A stretch of 64,000 nt of DNA from Colwellia sp. MB3u-45 (GCF_014077005.1 NZ_JACGVC010000044.1:248001-312000); one strand, 5' to 3'; positions 35,754-45,601 are shown, numbered from the stretch's first letter. The notes: a model not told the origin generated them from the sequence alone. A program made the numbers and translations.

Positions 35754-35809
35754 TAGTTATTAAGCTTTACATGAGTTTCTCAATTAGCCTCTCCATTAGG
35801 AAATAAAGA

Positions 35810-36271
35810 ATGTCATCAGAAACCAATATTCCTGATTATTTAACCGATGATTTTTCTCTGTATTTAGAGAATATGACCTCGTTAGCTGATCCTGAAAATC
35901 CTGACTTATTATCAAACTATGTCGCGACGCTCTTCGAACAATTAAAGCAAATGCCATTATTATTTACTGGCATGGTTGATCAATTAGCGATGGCGATATC
36001 AACTAAAATTAAAATTGACAGTAAAAGCCTAGAAAAAATATGTTTTACCCCTGAGCCTTCATGGGATGAAGTAAAACCTTTTGTTGGAGTACACACAGAT
36101 GCTCGAACTTGTATTACTGAGATAATGACGCATGCAGAACAAGAGCTAAAAATTGCTGTTTTATTGATTCATTTTTATAACCGCTATGATGCGACACCTT
36201 TAAGAACGCAAGTAGATGAAGATGATCAAGTCACAGATGATGAATATAATGACTATGATGAGAATTACTAA
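35810..36271 (+). CDS. Unknown acidic protein after the J-domain gene
   Basis: 153 residues, predicted mostly helical, very acidic C terminus (DEDDQVTDDEYNDYDENY). No signal peptide or membrane segment, and no family recognised. The segment FTPEPSWDEVKPFVGVHTDA followed by RTCITEIM resembles in outline VEPSYWQNIDEDHVFCAQTEA followed by HSLLTQIF in the next gene, so the two could share a domain; this is weak. GGAAA lies before the start. Co-transcription with the J-domain gene is likely. Confidence 0.7.
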   Translation: MSSETNIPDYLTDDFSLYLENMTSLADPENPDLLSNYVATLFEQLKQMPLLFTGMVDQLAMAISTKIKIDSKSLEKICFTPEPSWDEVKPFVGVHTDARTCITEIMTHAEQELKIAVLLIHFYNRYDATPLRTQVDEDDQVTDDEYNDYDENY

Positions 36272-36361
36272 GGCGATAAACAATAGATTTTATAAAATTT
36301 GCATTGAACAAAATAAAAATTTTATTCATTACTCAATAGATATCAGTTTTAAGGAATGACC

Positions 36362-37009
36362 TTGACAAAAAATGCATTAATTCTTGCTAGCGACATTATT
36401 GAACAAGCACAACTGAGTGGTCGACGTGCTGGCACCTCACTAGAAGCGATTGCCTCTGAACAAGGCGATGAGAAAATGCTTGCGGTACTAACAGAGATGG
36501 ATATTTTAACCGTAGCTAAAATTGTGCGAGAGCATGATGCCACCATACCTTCTATTGCCACCTGGTTAATGGATGCAGATTCAATTAAACAACTATTAAA
36601 CGTTGAACCCTCATACTGGCAAAATATCGATGAAGACCATGTGTTTTGTGCGCAAACAGAAGCACACAGTTTATTAACACAAATATTTCTCTCCTCTGAT
36701 GATGAAGAAAAACAATTAGAAGTATTAAAAGCTATTGTGGAAGACGATTTTGGTCTTTTATATTTGTCGTTACCCTTTATCGGTCACGATTTTTCTGAAT
36801 TAGAAGAAGATGAAGAACAAACATCAGGCAGCCTTGAAGAACTGTTAATGAAAATAAAAACACTAAGCGAAGAAGCTTATCGTGAAGTGATGACAGTTAG
36901 CAGCAATGGTACACTTGAGAATATTGAAAACTCGCTAAAACAAAATGCCAATAAACATCGCGTTACAGCCCTTGAAATGGACACCGACGATATGTTCGCG
37001 CCACTGTAA
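36362..37009 (+). CDS. Unknown acidic protein, second of the cluster (TTG start)
   Basis: 215 residues. I do not recognise it. It is helical and acidic, especially around EEDEEQ (about 150) and the end (MDTDDMFAPL). No export signal. The start is set at TTG 36362 because AAGGA sits at the right distance (six bases) before it; the in-frame ATG at 36356 directly abuts AAGGA, which is too close for ribosome binding. It follows the 153-residue protein by 90 bases on the same strand. Confidence 0.7.
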   Translation: MTKNALILASDIIEQAQLSGRRAGTSLEAIASEQGDEKMLAVLTEMDILTVAKIVREHDATIPSIATWLMDADSIKQLLNVEPSYWQNIDEDHVFCAQTEAHSLLTQIFLSSDDEEKQLEVLKAIVEDDFGLLYLSLPFIGHDFSELEEDEEQTSGSLEELLMKIKTLSEEAYREVMTVSSNGTLENIENSLKQNANKHRVTALEMDTDDMFAPL

Positions 37010-37141
37010 TGTATAAATATTGTATTTAGAGCCTGTTGACTATTGAAGATTGAAGATTGAACTTCAGCTTTGGACAACAAAAACCCATCAATTAGAGATT
37101 GAAAATATTGTTGGGTTGCTCTAATAAACAATGAAAAATTT

Positions 37142-37159
37142 AAGCTTAAGCTTAAGCTT
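37142..37159. other. Perfect 18-bp palindrome after the second unknown gene
   Basis: AAGCTTAAGCTTAAGCTT, followed by TTTT on the plus strand. Could act as a weak terminator or binding site. The rest of 37010-37338 shows only a short direct repeat (TTGAAGATTGAAGATTGAA near 37042). Confidence 0.6.
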
Positions 37160-37338
37160 TTTAAACTATCTGCAAAGGCTCAGGGCTATTTACCCGGCTA
37201 ACGCTGTTTGTCGTTTACCTAGCATAATCAAGAGAGATTCTTTATTGTTTGGCATAAAACAAGCGCCAGCAGAGATAAAGACAAAAGCTTAAGCCAAGCT
37301 CACCAATAGCAACCGCTTTAATTGATTGGGATCCATCA

Positions 37339-38268
37339 ATGACCATTGCAAAGTTAAGAAATCATCCTTTTTTACTTTTAGTATTAAAAGATGGTGAAAA
37401 TGACGGCTATTTTACCGCCGAATTTATCCGTAAAACCAAACAACAATTAATTGATATGTCGTTGAGGATAGCCTCTGATAATCTCTCAATAATTTATGCC
37501 GATCAAATAAAAAAAGGCTGTGAAATTGTATTAGGCATGAGTAACTTAGGTTTATTAGAACTTTGTGATAACGATACTGAGCAAGCCAAGGCGATACTAA
37601 AAACCCATGGTGTCGTTTACTGCTTTAGGGCCGGCTGGGCAAAGTATGCTCAGTTAAAAACCATATCAGCGTCATACTTCGACAGCATTTCTATTTTTTC
37701 CTATGCTTTAGCGATTAATGACACCTCAGATATTCGCCTTATGCATGCAGCGTTAGTGAATGAAGGCTATCAAAGTGCTAAGCTTTTACAAGTCTATAAA
37801 ACTATTGCGGCGAGCTATTGCGCTAGCACTATACTCATTGATAGTGATGAAGAGGTATTGAAATTTGAATTACAACGATTTCTTAACAGCGCTATTGCAT
37901 TATTACTGATTGATTCTGATAAAAAGATCTTTACCCATAGCTTATATCAAGAGTTAACGACTTACCTTTTGAGTACAGAAAAAGAGCGAGTGCTGATTAA
38001 TATAGAGCGTTGTATTATTAGCTTTACTGAAAAATTATCACGATTAACCAAAAGTGATCTTCAAGCGCTAGCTTTATTGGATTTTACTGAACTCAAGGGT
38101 ATTATTCACCAACAAGAAAATATCGCTGTTTATATACAAGAGATATTAGAGCTACCTATCACTGTTGCCAATGAGTTGAATGGTGACTTTGATGGCGGTT
38201 ACGACTTTCATGCTGATGATGAAGACGATATTGCCTACTTAAGACCAGATGCCTCATCACATCAGTAG
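37339..38268 (+). CDS. Unknown protein, third of the J-domain cluster
   Basis: 309 residues, family not recognised. Starts MTIAKLRNHPFLLLVLKDGE, is mainly helical, and ends in an acidic stretch (DGGYDFHADDEDDIAYLRPD) like its two upstream neighbours. No signal peptide or convincing membrane helix, though the middle is rich in Ile/Leu. The 330-base gap before it means it may have its own promoter. Cytoplasmic location is likely. No catalytic motif was seen. Confidence 0.75.
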   Translation: MTIAKLRNHPFLLLVLKDGENDGYFTAEFIRKTKQQLIDMSLRIASDNLSIIYADQIKKGCEIVLGMSNLGLLELCDNDTEQAKAILKTHGVVYCFRAGWAKYAQLKTISASYFDSISIFSYALAINDTSDIRLMHAALVNEGYQSAKLLQVYKTIAASYCASTILIDSDEEVLKFELQRFLNSAIALLLIDSDKKIFTHSLYQELTTYLLSTEKERVLINIERCIISFTEKLSRLTKSDLQALALLDFTELKGIIHQQENIAVYIQEILELPITVANELNGDFDGGYDFHADDEDDIAYLRPDASSHQ

Positions 38269-38345
38269 GTATTTGAGCGATTTTTTTTTAAATTAGTTAT
38301 ACTCGTCGATATTAAATTTGTATATATAACAGGTCACTTGCAGTA

Positions 38346-39143
38346 ATGATAAAACCAATTCTTTTTCATACTATTTATCCACATAAAACAAGTAAAGAAT
38401 GGGTGGTTTTTGTCCATGGAGCTGGTGGTAGTTCTGCGGTATGGTTTCGTCAGATCAGAGCGTTCCAACAACAGCATAATGTGCTCTTGTTGGACCTTCG
38501 AGGCCATGGAAAATCAAATCAGTTAGTCAAAAGCTTTGTCGGCAGTCATTATTCTTTTAATAAAGTCTCTGAAGATATTATTGATGTCTTAGATCATAAT
38601 AATATTGCTTGTGCACATTTTGTTGGCATTTCGTTAGGCACTATTATCATTCGTAACATAGCTGAAATTGCACCAACGTACGTATCAAGTATGGTTTTAG
38701 GTGGTGCTATTACACGTTTTAACGTGCGCAGTAATATTTTAGTTTATTTGGGCAATACCTTTAAACATTGCTTACCCTATATGTGGTTGTACCGTTTATT
38801 TGCTTTTATTATGATGCCGAAAAAACGCCATAAAGAATCTCGTCATTTATTTGTTCGCGAAGCTAAGCGTTTGTGCCAGAAAGAATTTATTCGTTGGTTC
38901 AAATTAGCCATGGATGTTAACCCTTTAATGCGCTACTTCAAAGAGAAGGAAATCGACATACCTATTCTTTATATTATGGGTAAAGAAGACCATATGTTTC
39001 TAGAGCCGGTAAAAGAGATGGTTAAGCGACACAAAAATAGTTTATTACATACCATTCATCAATGCGGCCATGTCTGTAATGTTGAGAGCCCAGATGTGTT
39101 TAATAAACACTCTTTAGATTTTATAGCGCAGCAAAATAGCTAA
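38346..39143 (+). CDS. Alpha/beta-fold hydrolase
   Basis: 265 residues. The oxyanion-hole HGAGGSS (24-30), strand and loop LLLDLRGHGKSN (47-58), and nucleophile elbow GISLG with Ser96 are present. The acid Asp is in MGKEDHMF (about 214) and the His in QCGHVCNVESPD (about 242), so the catalytic triad is complete. A cap region with WLYRLFAFIMMPKKRH lies between. The substrate cannot be inferred. The start has no good ribosome-binding site. No close neighbour on the same transcript. Confidence 0.88.
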   Translation: MIKPILFHTIYPHKTSKEWVVFVHGAGGSSAVWFRQIRAFQQQHNVLLLDLRGHGKSNQLVKSFVGSHYSFNKVSEDIIDVLDHNNIACAHFVGISLGTIIIRNIAEIAPTYVSSMVLGGAITRFNVRSNILVYLGNTFKHCLPYMWLYRLFAFIMMPKKRHKESRHLFVREAKRLCQKEFIRWFKLAMDVNPLMRYFKEKEIDIPILYIMGKEDHMFLEPVKEMVKRHKNSLLHTIHQCGHVCNVESPDVFNKHSLDFIAQQNS

Positions 39144-39417
39144 ACGGCTTTATTGGTATGAAACTACTAAATGAAAGTTAACACTAAATAACGCGCAAGC
39201 AGAGTTGTTGAAACAAGCCTAGTCAATATATTTTAGTCACGTTAAACACCTACTCTACGCTAGAAGTATGCACATAACATATCTTAATGGCGGCGAGTTA
39301 GCCCTTGTATGGTTTGTTACAGAGAGAAAATTCACTCCATGATTTACCAATATTCCCACTCATAAATTCATGATGAAATAGTCATGATTTCTAAGCCTAT
39401 AGCGAGATACCTTACCT

Positions 39418-40191
39418 GTGACCACAGAAAAACTTTTAGCCCCAATCAAGTCATTCTTAAAATGTGAAACACCACAAGCATGGCTTGATGAAGCGGCGAA
39501 AAAAGAAAACTTATCGATTCTGTTAATTGATCACCTGATATGCGAGCTTAAAGCCGCACAATCTGCGATGTTTTTTATCCGAAAATATGTGGTTGATAAA
39601 GCCAGTGGGGATGCATTATTAGCTTGGTTACAACCTTTTGAAACCCTGATATACAAGCGAGAAGGTGATTGGCGTTCATTAGCAACTAAAAATAAACTGA
39701 CAAAGTCAGTGATCCCAAAAGCAAATTCTCCTTATGGGCAAAGTTTGATTGATAAAATGGTCTTGTTAATAAAAGAAGAGCTGCATCACTTTTATCAGGT
39801 CTTAGAAATTATGGCTGAATACGGTGTTGAATATCGTAGTATTACCCCATGTCGCTATGCTAAAGGCATGTTAAAGCACGTTAAAACCTTCGAACCTGAT
39901 GCACTTATCGACAAATTAATTGTTGGAGCTTATATTGAAGCAAGATCTTGTGAACGTTTTGCTATGTTGGCGCCATTGGTTGATAAGCGCTTGGGCGACT
40001 TTTATATCTCTTTACTTCGTTCTGAAGCACGACATTATCAAGACTACCTAACACTGGCAAAAGAAATTTCAGGCCCAGAACAAAGTGACAAAGTTGATAG
40101 TCGTATTGCTTACTTTGCTGAGGTAGAAAGCCAATTAATCATCAGCCCAGATAATGATTTTAAATTTCATAGCGGTGCACCATCATTTTAG
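39418..40191 (+). CDS. miaE: tRNA-(ms2io6A37) hydroxylase MiaE (GTG start)
   Basis: 257 residues, closely matching Salmonella MiaE. It hydroxylates the isopentenyl group of ms2i6A37 in tRNA with O2, using a ferritin-like diiron centre. Iron-ligand motifs are visible: LICELKAAQSAM, LLIKEELHHFYQV, GAYIEARSCERFA and LLRSEARHYQDYL. The start is GTG 39418; no ATG lies at the N terminus. E. coli K-12 lacks this gene, so it is a useful marker of marine gammaproteobacteria. The 274 bases upstream show no feature beyond ordinary AT-rich DNA. Confidence 0.95.
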   Translation: MTTEKLLAPIKSFLKCETPQAWLDEAAKKENLSILLIDHLICELKAAQSAMFFIRKYVVDKASGDALLAWLQPFETLIYKREGDWRSLATKNKLTKSVIPKANSPYGQSLIDKMVLLIKEELHHFYQVLEIMAEYGVEYRSITPCRYAKGMLKHVKTFEPDALIDKLIVGAYIEARSCERFAMLAPLVDKRLGDFYISLLRSEARHYQDYLTLAKEISGPEQSDKVDSRIAYFAEVESQLIISPDNDFKFHSGAPSF

Positions 40192-40459
40192 TGGCGAAAA
40201 CCACCTTAGCTGTTTAACTTGCTCAATAATGACTAAAGGCAATCGTTAGCGAAAAATCCCATCTATTACAGTGAATAATTAAAACCCTATTACCCTATTA
40301 TATATTTTCGGTTGTAGGGTTTATACCTACCCAATGATCAATAATGTCGGATAAAATTTTTAATTCTCACCATAACTCGCTAGACTGCTAACAGGCGTTT
40401 TAATGCGCTGCCTATGAATATGATATTTATATAAAATACAATAATAAGGAAAATAATTG

Positions 40460-42343
40460 ATGCGCACTATAATTGCATTAGTTGGAGCTGTGGCCTGTTT
40501 GTCTGCCTGCCAACCTAATAGTTCAACACAAAAGTCCATTCAAGCACCGACCGAAGTGTCGGTAATTCAACCGGTTGAACAAAATAAACTTAGCGAGTCG
40601 CAACGATTAAATGAATGGTTTGCGGTTAAATATGAAGAGCAGCTGCAAAGCAACCCAATCATGTTGACGTTTTTAGGGCGAAAAGAGCAGTACGATCAAA
40701 TCAATGATATGACTGAAGCTTTTGAGCAAAAGCAATTGGCATGGCAAGCGGCAACGGTTGCTGAGTTAAGTGCTAATTTTGATTACAACAAATTAACCGC
40801 CGAGGCTAAAATATCATACGATATTTGGCTTTATCAGTATGAACAAGCTAAAGCCGGTCAAAAGTTTAACAATAACAATTATATCTTTACTCAATTCAAT
40901 GGCATTCAAGCCTTTGCCGCGCAGTTTTTAATTAACTTTCATCGTGTTGATGAGTTAAGCGATATGCAGGCATATATCAAACGTATTGGCGGTATTAGTA
41001 CGGCAATTAGTCAATTATTGCTGCGAGCAAAAGAAAATGCTGCGTTAGGTACACGGCCACCAAAATTTGCTTACGAAGGTGTTATTGAACAGGCAGGTAA
41101 TTTGATTACGGGTCGTCCATTTTCAAATGCAAAAAGCGCAAGTGATTCGCCACTTTGGCTAGATGCTCAGAAAAAAATTAAAACGCTAGTTGACGCTAAA
41201 AAAATTACGGCAGCACAAGCAAAAACTTTAGAGTCAGACGCGAAAAAGCAACTGCTTGAAGCCTTTTTACCAAGTTACCAAGCGTTAATTGCCTGGTTTG
41301 AAAGTGATATAGTCAACACAGTGAGTAACCCAACAGGCGTTTCATCACAAAAAAATGGTCAAGCATTTTATAATTATATGATTGGCGCTTCAACAACCAC
41401 TGAATTATCTGCTGATGAAATTTATGACATTGGTGTTAAAGAAGTCGCGCGTATCACCGATGAGATGATCGCGATTAAAGACCGTGTTGGTTTTGAAGGC
41501 GACTTACCCGCGTTTTTTAATTTTATCAAAACCGATGAACAATTTTTTTATCCGAATACTGACGAAGGGCGACAAGGTTATATTAGTGATACTGAAGCTT
41601 ATTTAGGTTTTATTAATGAACAACTACCACAATACTTTGGCCTGTTGCCAAAGGCTGATTTAGTGGTTAAGCGCGTAGAAGCCTTTAGAGAACAAGATGG
41701 CGCCGCTCAACATTATAACCCAGGTACGCCAGACGGTAGTCGTTCAGGGGTTTATTATGCGCATTTATCTGATATGTCAGCCATGCCAAAAAATGAAATG
41801 GAAGGTGTGGCTTACCATGAAGGTAATCCGGGCCATCATATGCAAATTTCCATCGCACAAGAGCTAACATCAGTGCCACAGTTTCGTCGACAAGCTAACT
41901 TTACTGCCTATAGCGAAGGTTGGGGTTTATATGCTGAATTGCTAGCGAAAGAGATGGGCGCGTATCAAGATGACTTTTCTGATTTTGGTCGACTGGTGAA
42001 TGAAATGTGGCGTGCCGTCCGTTTGGTGGTTGATACCGGTTTACATGCAAAAGGCTGGACTGAAGCGCAAGCTATTGCTTACTTTAAAGAAAAAACACCT
42101 ATTGCTGAAGAAGCTATTGTTTCTGAAGTGCGTCGATATTTAGTGCTACCAGGTCAAGCAACCGCCTATAAAATTGGCATGCTGAAAATATTAGCCTTAC
42201 GTGAAAATGCCCAACAAACACTCGGCGATCGTTTTGACATTCGAGGCTTCCACGATACCGTGCTTGGTGGCGGTGCTATGCCATTAGCGATATTAGAGCG
42301 AAGAGTGAATGACTGGGTAAGTAGCCAAATGCCTAAGTCGTGA
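40460..42343 (+). CDS. DUF885 family lipoprotein (putative metal-dependent hydrolase)
   Basis: 627 residues. Signal peptide with lipobox LSAC (Cys about 17), so membrane-anchored. The DUF885 core carries an HEGNPGHH motif with His453, Glu454, His459 and His460, which resembles a zinc-peptidase site; a second glutamate is likely in AYSEGWGLYAELL. Members of this family are often annotated as peptidases but the substrate is unproven. ATG 40460 is the natural start (a TTG lies one codon before). The gap 40192-40456 has no recognised site. Confidence 0.88.
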   Translation: MRTIIALVGAVACLSACQPNSSTQKSIQAPTEVSVIQPVEQNKLSESQRLNEWFAVKYEEQLQSNPIMLTFLGRKEQYDQINDMTEAFEQKQLAWQAATVAELSANFDYNKLTAEAKISYDIWLYQYEQAKAGQKFNNNNYIFTQFNGIQAFAAQFLINFHRVDELSDMQAYIKRIGGISTAISQLLLRAKENAALGTRPPKFAYEGVIEQAGNLITGRPFSNAKSASDSPLWLDAQKKIKTLVDAKKITAAQAKTLESDAKKQLLEAFLPSYQALIAWFESDIVNTVSNPTGVSSQKNGQAFYNYMIGASTTTELSADEIYDIGVKEVARITDEMIAIKDRVGFEGDLPAFFNFIKTDEQFFYPNTDEGRQGYISDTEAYLGFINEQLPQYFGLLPKADLVVKRVEAFREQDGAAQHYNPGTPDGSRSGVYYAHLSDMSAMPKNEMEGVAYHEGNPGHHMQISIAQELTSVPQFRRQANFTAYSEGWGLYAELLAKEMGAYQDDFSDFGRLVNEMWRAVRLVVDTGLHAKGWTEAQAIAYFKEKTPIAEEAIVSEVRRYLVLPGQATAYKIGMLKILALRENAQQTLGDRFDIRGFHDTVLGGGAMPLAILERRVNDWVSSQMPKS

Positions 42344-42375
42344 TCAACCCTAGGTAGTTATTAGCTTTATTAATG

Positions 42376-42417
42376 AAGTGCCTGAATAAAAGTGCTTGAA
42401 TGAAAGTGCCTGAGTGA
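42376..42417 (+). repeat. Three 14-bp tandem units after the DUF885 gene
   Basis: AAGTGCCTGAATAA, AAGTGCTTGAATGA, AAGTGCCTGAGTGA. The third unit forms the 5' arm of the following terminator, so each earlier unit could pair with the same 3' arm. Confidence 0.85.
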
Positions 42418-42435
42418 AAATTCAGGCACTTTTTT
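42404..42435 (+). terminator. Rho-independent terminator after DUF885
   Basis: Stem AAGTGCCTGA / TCAGGCACTT, 8-base loop, T6. Its left arm is the last of three tandem units. Confidence 0.88.
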
Positions 42436-42437
42436 AT

Positions 42438-42560
42438 ATTCAAGATGAATGGTATGCCAAGATCACAGGGCCGCTAGCTCTTAGCCATTGAGGTCATTGT
42501 GCCGCATTAGGCTAATAACTTACATTCATGTAAAAATATGATGCCACGGCATTAATACCT
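42438..42560. repeat. Post-terminator repeat family, copy 3
   Basis: Begins directly after the terminator: ATTCAAGATGAATGGTATG, GATCAC, CCGCTAGCTCTTAGCCAT, then GGTCATTGTGCCGCATTAGG. It contains in one piece the two parts that are separated by a MITE-like element at 7499-7875. The rest of the gap to lpxH holds a GGTGATTT / AAATCACC hairpin at about 42620-42642. Confidence 0.6.
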
Positions 42561-42678
42561 CCATGGGCATCGATAGTGAAAGCGTGACGATATTTAGGGT
42601 AATAAGTAGAGTTAGACAGGGTGATTTTTTACTTAAATCACCACTAGTAGGCTGATAAAATGTGCTCAGAAAAAGCGC

Positions 42679-43449
42679 TTATGACTTATTTAGCTCAAAT
42701 GGGCTGTCCATTAATTCCATGCTATCAGGCGTGACTTTAAGCCAAGCACCTTGCTCGTACCAATCACCCAGTACAATACGCTTTGCTGCTTTTTTGTTGG
42801 CTTTTATTTCATGTACCGCAGGTCTGTGCGTATGGCCGTGGATCAAAATCTGACTTTGGTATTGCTCTAAACACTGAACAACTTCGCTGGGCGTAACATC
42901 CATAATGTCTTGTGATTTCATCGCTGTGGCTGTCGCACTTTGGTCACGATAATTATTAGCAATTTTTCGTCGAACAAATAAAGGTAAGCTTTTTATCATC
43001 GCTTGCCACCACCAACTACGTGATTTTTTACGAAAAGCCTGATAGCTAACATCACGAGTACAAAGGGTATCACCGTGCATAATAATCACAGGCTTACCAT
43101 ATAAGTCTATTAAGGTGACCTCGGGTAATAGTTGCATACCGGATTGCTTAGCAAAACGTTTACCTAATAAAAAATCACGATTACCATGAATAAAATAAAT
43201 TTTACAACCAAGTGCTGATAGTGCTTTTATCGCTTGAGATATGTCTAGAATAAAAAGGCTATCGTCATCGTCGCCAATCCAGTATTCGAATAAATCGCCT
43301 AAAATATATAATACTTGTGCTTTAGGTGCTTCGTTTTTTAAAAACGCTAAAAAACAGGCCGTTATATCGGGCCTGTTTTGCGCAAGATGTAAATCAGCAA
43401 TAAAATAAGTTAAAGCTGATTTATTGCTCAAGTGAGAAATATCGCTCAT
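42679..43449 (-). CDS. lpxH: UDP-2,3-diacylglucosamine diphosphatase LpxH
   Basis: 256 residues. It hydrolyses UDP-2,3-diacylglucosamine to lipid X in lipid A synthesis and acts at the inner membrane surface. The metallophosphoesterase ligands are complete: ADLHL (Asp19, His21), GDLFEYWIGDD, HGNRDFLLG, MHGDTLC and IHGHTHRP. Twenty-four bases separate it from the upstream ppiB, so the two form an operon, as ppiB-lpxH does in E. coli. Confidence 0.95.
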   Translation of the reverse strand: MSDISHLSNKSALTYFIADLHLAQNRPDITACFLAFLKNEAPKAQVLYILGDLFEYWIGDDDDSLFILDISQAIKALSALGCKIYFIHGNRDFLLGKRFAKQSGMQLLPEVTLIDLYGKPVIIMHGDTLCTRDVSYQAFRKKSRSWWWQAMIKSLPLFVRRKIANNYRDQSATATAMKSQDIMDVTPSEVVQCLEQYQSQILIHGHTHRPAVHEIKANKKAAKRIVLGDWYEQGAWLKVTPDSMELMDSPFELNKS

Positions 43450-43473
43450 GGCGTTAACGTGCGTATTTAAGTA

Positions 43474-43977
43474 TTACGCTACGATAGTTTCTTCAATTAG
43501 TATTTCTTCTTTTGGCACGTCGTCATGATAGCCAGAACGACCGGTATCAACTAAAGTCATTTTGTCAACTATGTCCATACCTTCAACCACTTTAGCAAAT
43601 ACACAGTAACCCCAGCCTTGCACATCTTTACTTTTAAAGTTAAGGAAGTCGTTATCAGCTAAGTTAATAAAAAATTGTGCTGATGCTGAATGTGGGTCTT
43701 GGGTACGCGCCATAGCTAAAGTACCACGGGTATTGCTTAAACCATTATTTGCTTCGTTTTGAATTGATTCACGGCTGTCTTTTTCGTCCATACCTGATGC
43801 GAAACCACCGCCTTGCGCCATGAAACCTTTAATAACACGGTGAAAAACTGTGCCATTATAAAAGCCGTCTTCAGCGTATTGTTGGAAGTTTTTAGCGGTA
43901 ACAGGTGCGTTATCAAAATCTAATTCAATTTTAATGTCGCCTAAGCTTGTTTTAAATGTGATCATTTTTTTACTCAT
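43474..43977 (-). CDS. ppiB: Cytoplasmic peptidyl-prolyl isomerase PpiB
   Basis: 167 residues (E. coli PpiB 164). A cyclophilin that speeds proline isomerisation during protein folding. Core motifs are [15 protein letters not shown], containing the catalytic arginine, [22 protein letters not shown], and [16 protein letters not shown]. There is no signal peptide, so it is the cytoplasmic form. Divergent from cysS with a 210-base shared upstream region, as in E. coli. Confidence 0.96.
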   Translation of the reverse strand: MSKKMITFKTSLGDIKIELDFDNAPVTAKNFQQYAEDGFYNGTVFHRVIKGFMAQGGGFASGMDEKDSRESIQNEANNGLSNTRGTLAMARTQDPHSASAQFFINLADNDFLNFKSKDVQGWGYCVFAKVVEGMDIVDKMTLVDTGRSGYHDDVPKEEILIEETIVA

Positions 43978-44187
43978 AAATCTAAAGGAAATTTAACTGG
44001 CTAAATTGTAACTCAATAAAAGAAACATTTCTTGGCAAAATTCATCGTAAATTTATCAGAAAATTTCTCTGCAAATGAGCCAAGTTAATGATTCATACCC
44101 ATACTTGGGGTACAATTGCGATAATTCCCGTTGTGGGGATAAGTGAATTTAATCACGTATTGATATTAGATAGGAAAAAGCGCCATT

Positions 44188-45570
44188 ATGTTGCAGATTT
44201 ATAATACCTTAAGCAGGAAAAAAGAAGTTTTTAAGCCGATCACTTCCAACAAGGTAGGTTTATATGTTTGCGGTATTACTATTTATGACCGATGTCATAT
44301 CGGTCACGCCAGAACCTACGTTGCCTTTGATATTATTGCCCGTTACTTAAAGTATTTAGACTACGACTTAACGCATGTGCGTAATATTACTGACGTTGAC
44401 GATAAAATTATCAAACGTGCTAATGAAAACGGTGAAAGCTGTGAAGCCTTAACCTTACGTATGACCGAGCAAATGTATCAAGACTTTGATGATCTTAATA
44501 TTATGCGCCCAGATATTGCCCCAACGGTTACGGGTCATATGGTTGAGATCATTGCTTTGGTTGAACGCCTAATAGCGCGAAAAAATGCTTATGTTGCCAG
44601 TAATGGTGATGTGATGTTTGAAGTCAGTACCTATAAAGATTATGGAAAATTGAGTTTACAAAATTTAGATATGCTGCAAGCGGGTTCTCGTGTTGATATT
44701 GATGAAGCAAAGCGTAGCCCATTAGATTTTGTGCTGTGGAAAATGGCTAAACCCGATGAGCCAAGTTGGGAGTCACCTTGGGGTAAAGGTCGTCCGGGTT
44801 GGCATATTGAATGTTCCGCGATGAATCTAAAGCATTTAGGTGAACATTTTGATATTCATGGTGGCGGCTCAGATTTACAATTTCCACACCATGAAAATGA
44901 AATAGCTCAATCTTGTTGTGCTCACGATACACCGTACGTTAATTACTGGATGCATGGCGGTATGGTGCAAATAAACAAAGAAAAGATGTCAAAATCTTTA
45001 AATAACTTTTTTACTTTGCGCAGCGTGCTTGATGCCTATGATGCAGAAAGTGTGCGTTTCTTTTTAACCTCGAGTCATTACCGTAGCCAGTTAAATTATT
45101 CACAGGATAACTTAACGCAGGCGCGTGCAAGTTTAGAGCGTATTTATACGGCGTTGCGTGACGTCACGCCCATTAAGGTCGAGTTAAAAGGCAACGCATA
45201 TGTTCAACGTTTTGAAAAAGCGATGAATGATGACTTCAATTGTCCTGAAGCTATGCCAGTTTTATTTGAATTAGCGAAAGAAATCAATCGCATCAAAGCA
45301 ACAGATATTGAAGCCGCCTCTAAACTGGCCTTTATTTTAGTTTCATTAGGTGCAGTATTAGGCGTTGCGCAAAATTCACCGGAAGATTTTTTACAAGGTG
45401 GGAATGGCGATAGCGATGAAGTGGCAGAAATTGAAGCTTTGATTAAACAACGTAATGACGCCCGTGCCAATAAAAATTGGGCAATGGCGGATGACGCACG
45501 CGATAAGCTAGCGGCATTGAATATTATTCTAGAAGATAGTGCGGGCGGTACAACCTGGCGTAAAGGCTAG
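44188..45570 (+). CDS. cysS: Cysteinyl-tRNA synthetase
   Basis: 460 residues. A class I synthetase charging tRNA-Cys. Zinc-binding Cys28 (YVCGITIYD), the HIGH motif at 37-40, further zinc ligands in WHIECSAMN and [13 protein letters not shown], and KMSKS at 266-270 are present. The length is normal and the C-terminal anticodon-binding part ([27 protein letters not shown]) complete. Start ATG 44188 gives the standard [14 protein letters not shown] terminus, with AGGAAA upstream. Confidence 0.97.
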   Translation: MLQIYNTLSRKKEVFKPITSNKVGLYVCGITIYDRCHIGHARTYVAFDIIARYLKYLDYDLTHVRNITDVDDKIIKRANENGESCEALTLRMTEQMYQDFDDLNIMRPDIAPTVTGHMVEIIALVERLIARKNAYVASNGDVMFEVSTYKDYGKLSLQNLDMLQAGSRVDIDEAKRSPLDFVLWKMAKPDEPSWESPWGKGRPGWHIECSAMNLKHLGEHFDIHGGGSDLQFPHHENEIAQSCCAHDTPYVNYWMHGGMVQINKEKMSKSLNNFFTLRSVLDAYDAESVRFFLTSSHYRSQLNYSQDNLTQARASLERIYTALRDVTPIKVELKGNAYVQRFEKAMNDDFNCPEAMPVLFELAKEINRIKATDIEAASKLAFILVSLGAVLGVAQNSPEDFLQGGNGDSDEVAEIEALIKQRNDARANKNWAMADDARDKLAALNIILEDSAGGTTWRKG

Positions 45571-45601
45571 AGTTACCTTAGCACAAGCGTATTATAAAGA
45601 T

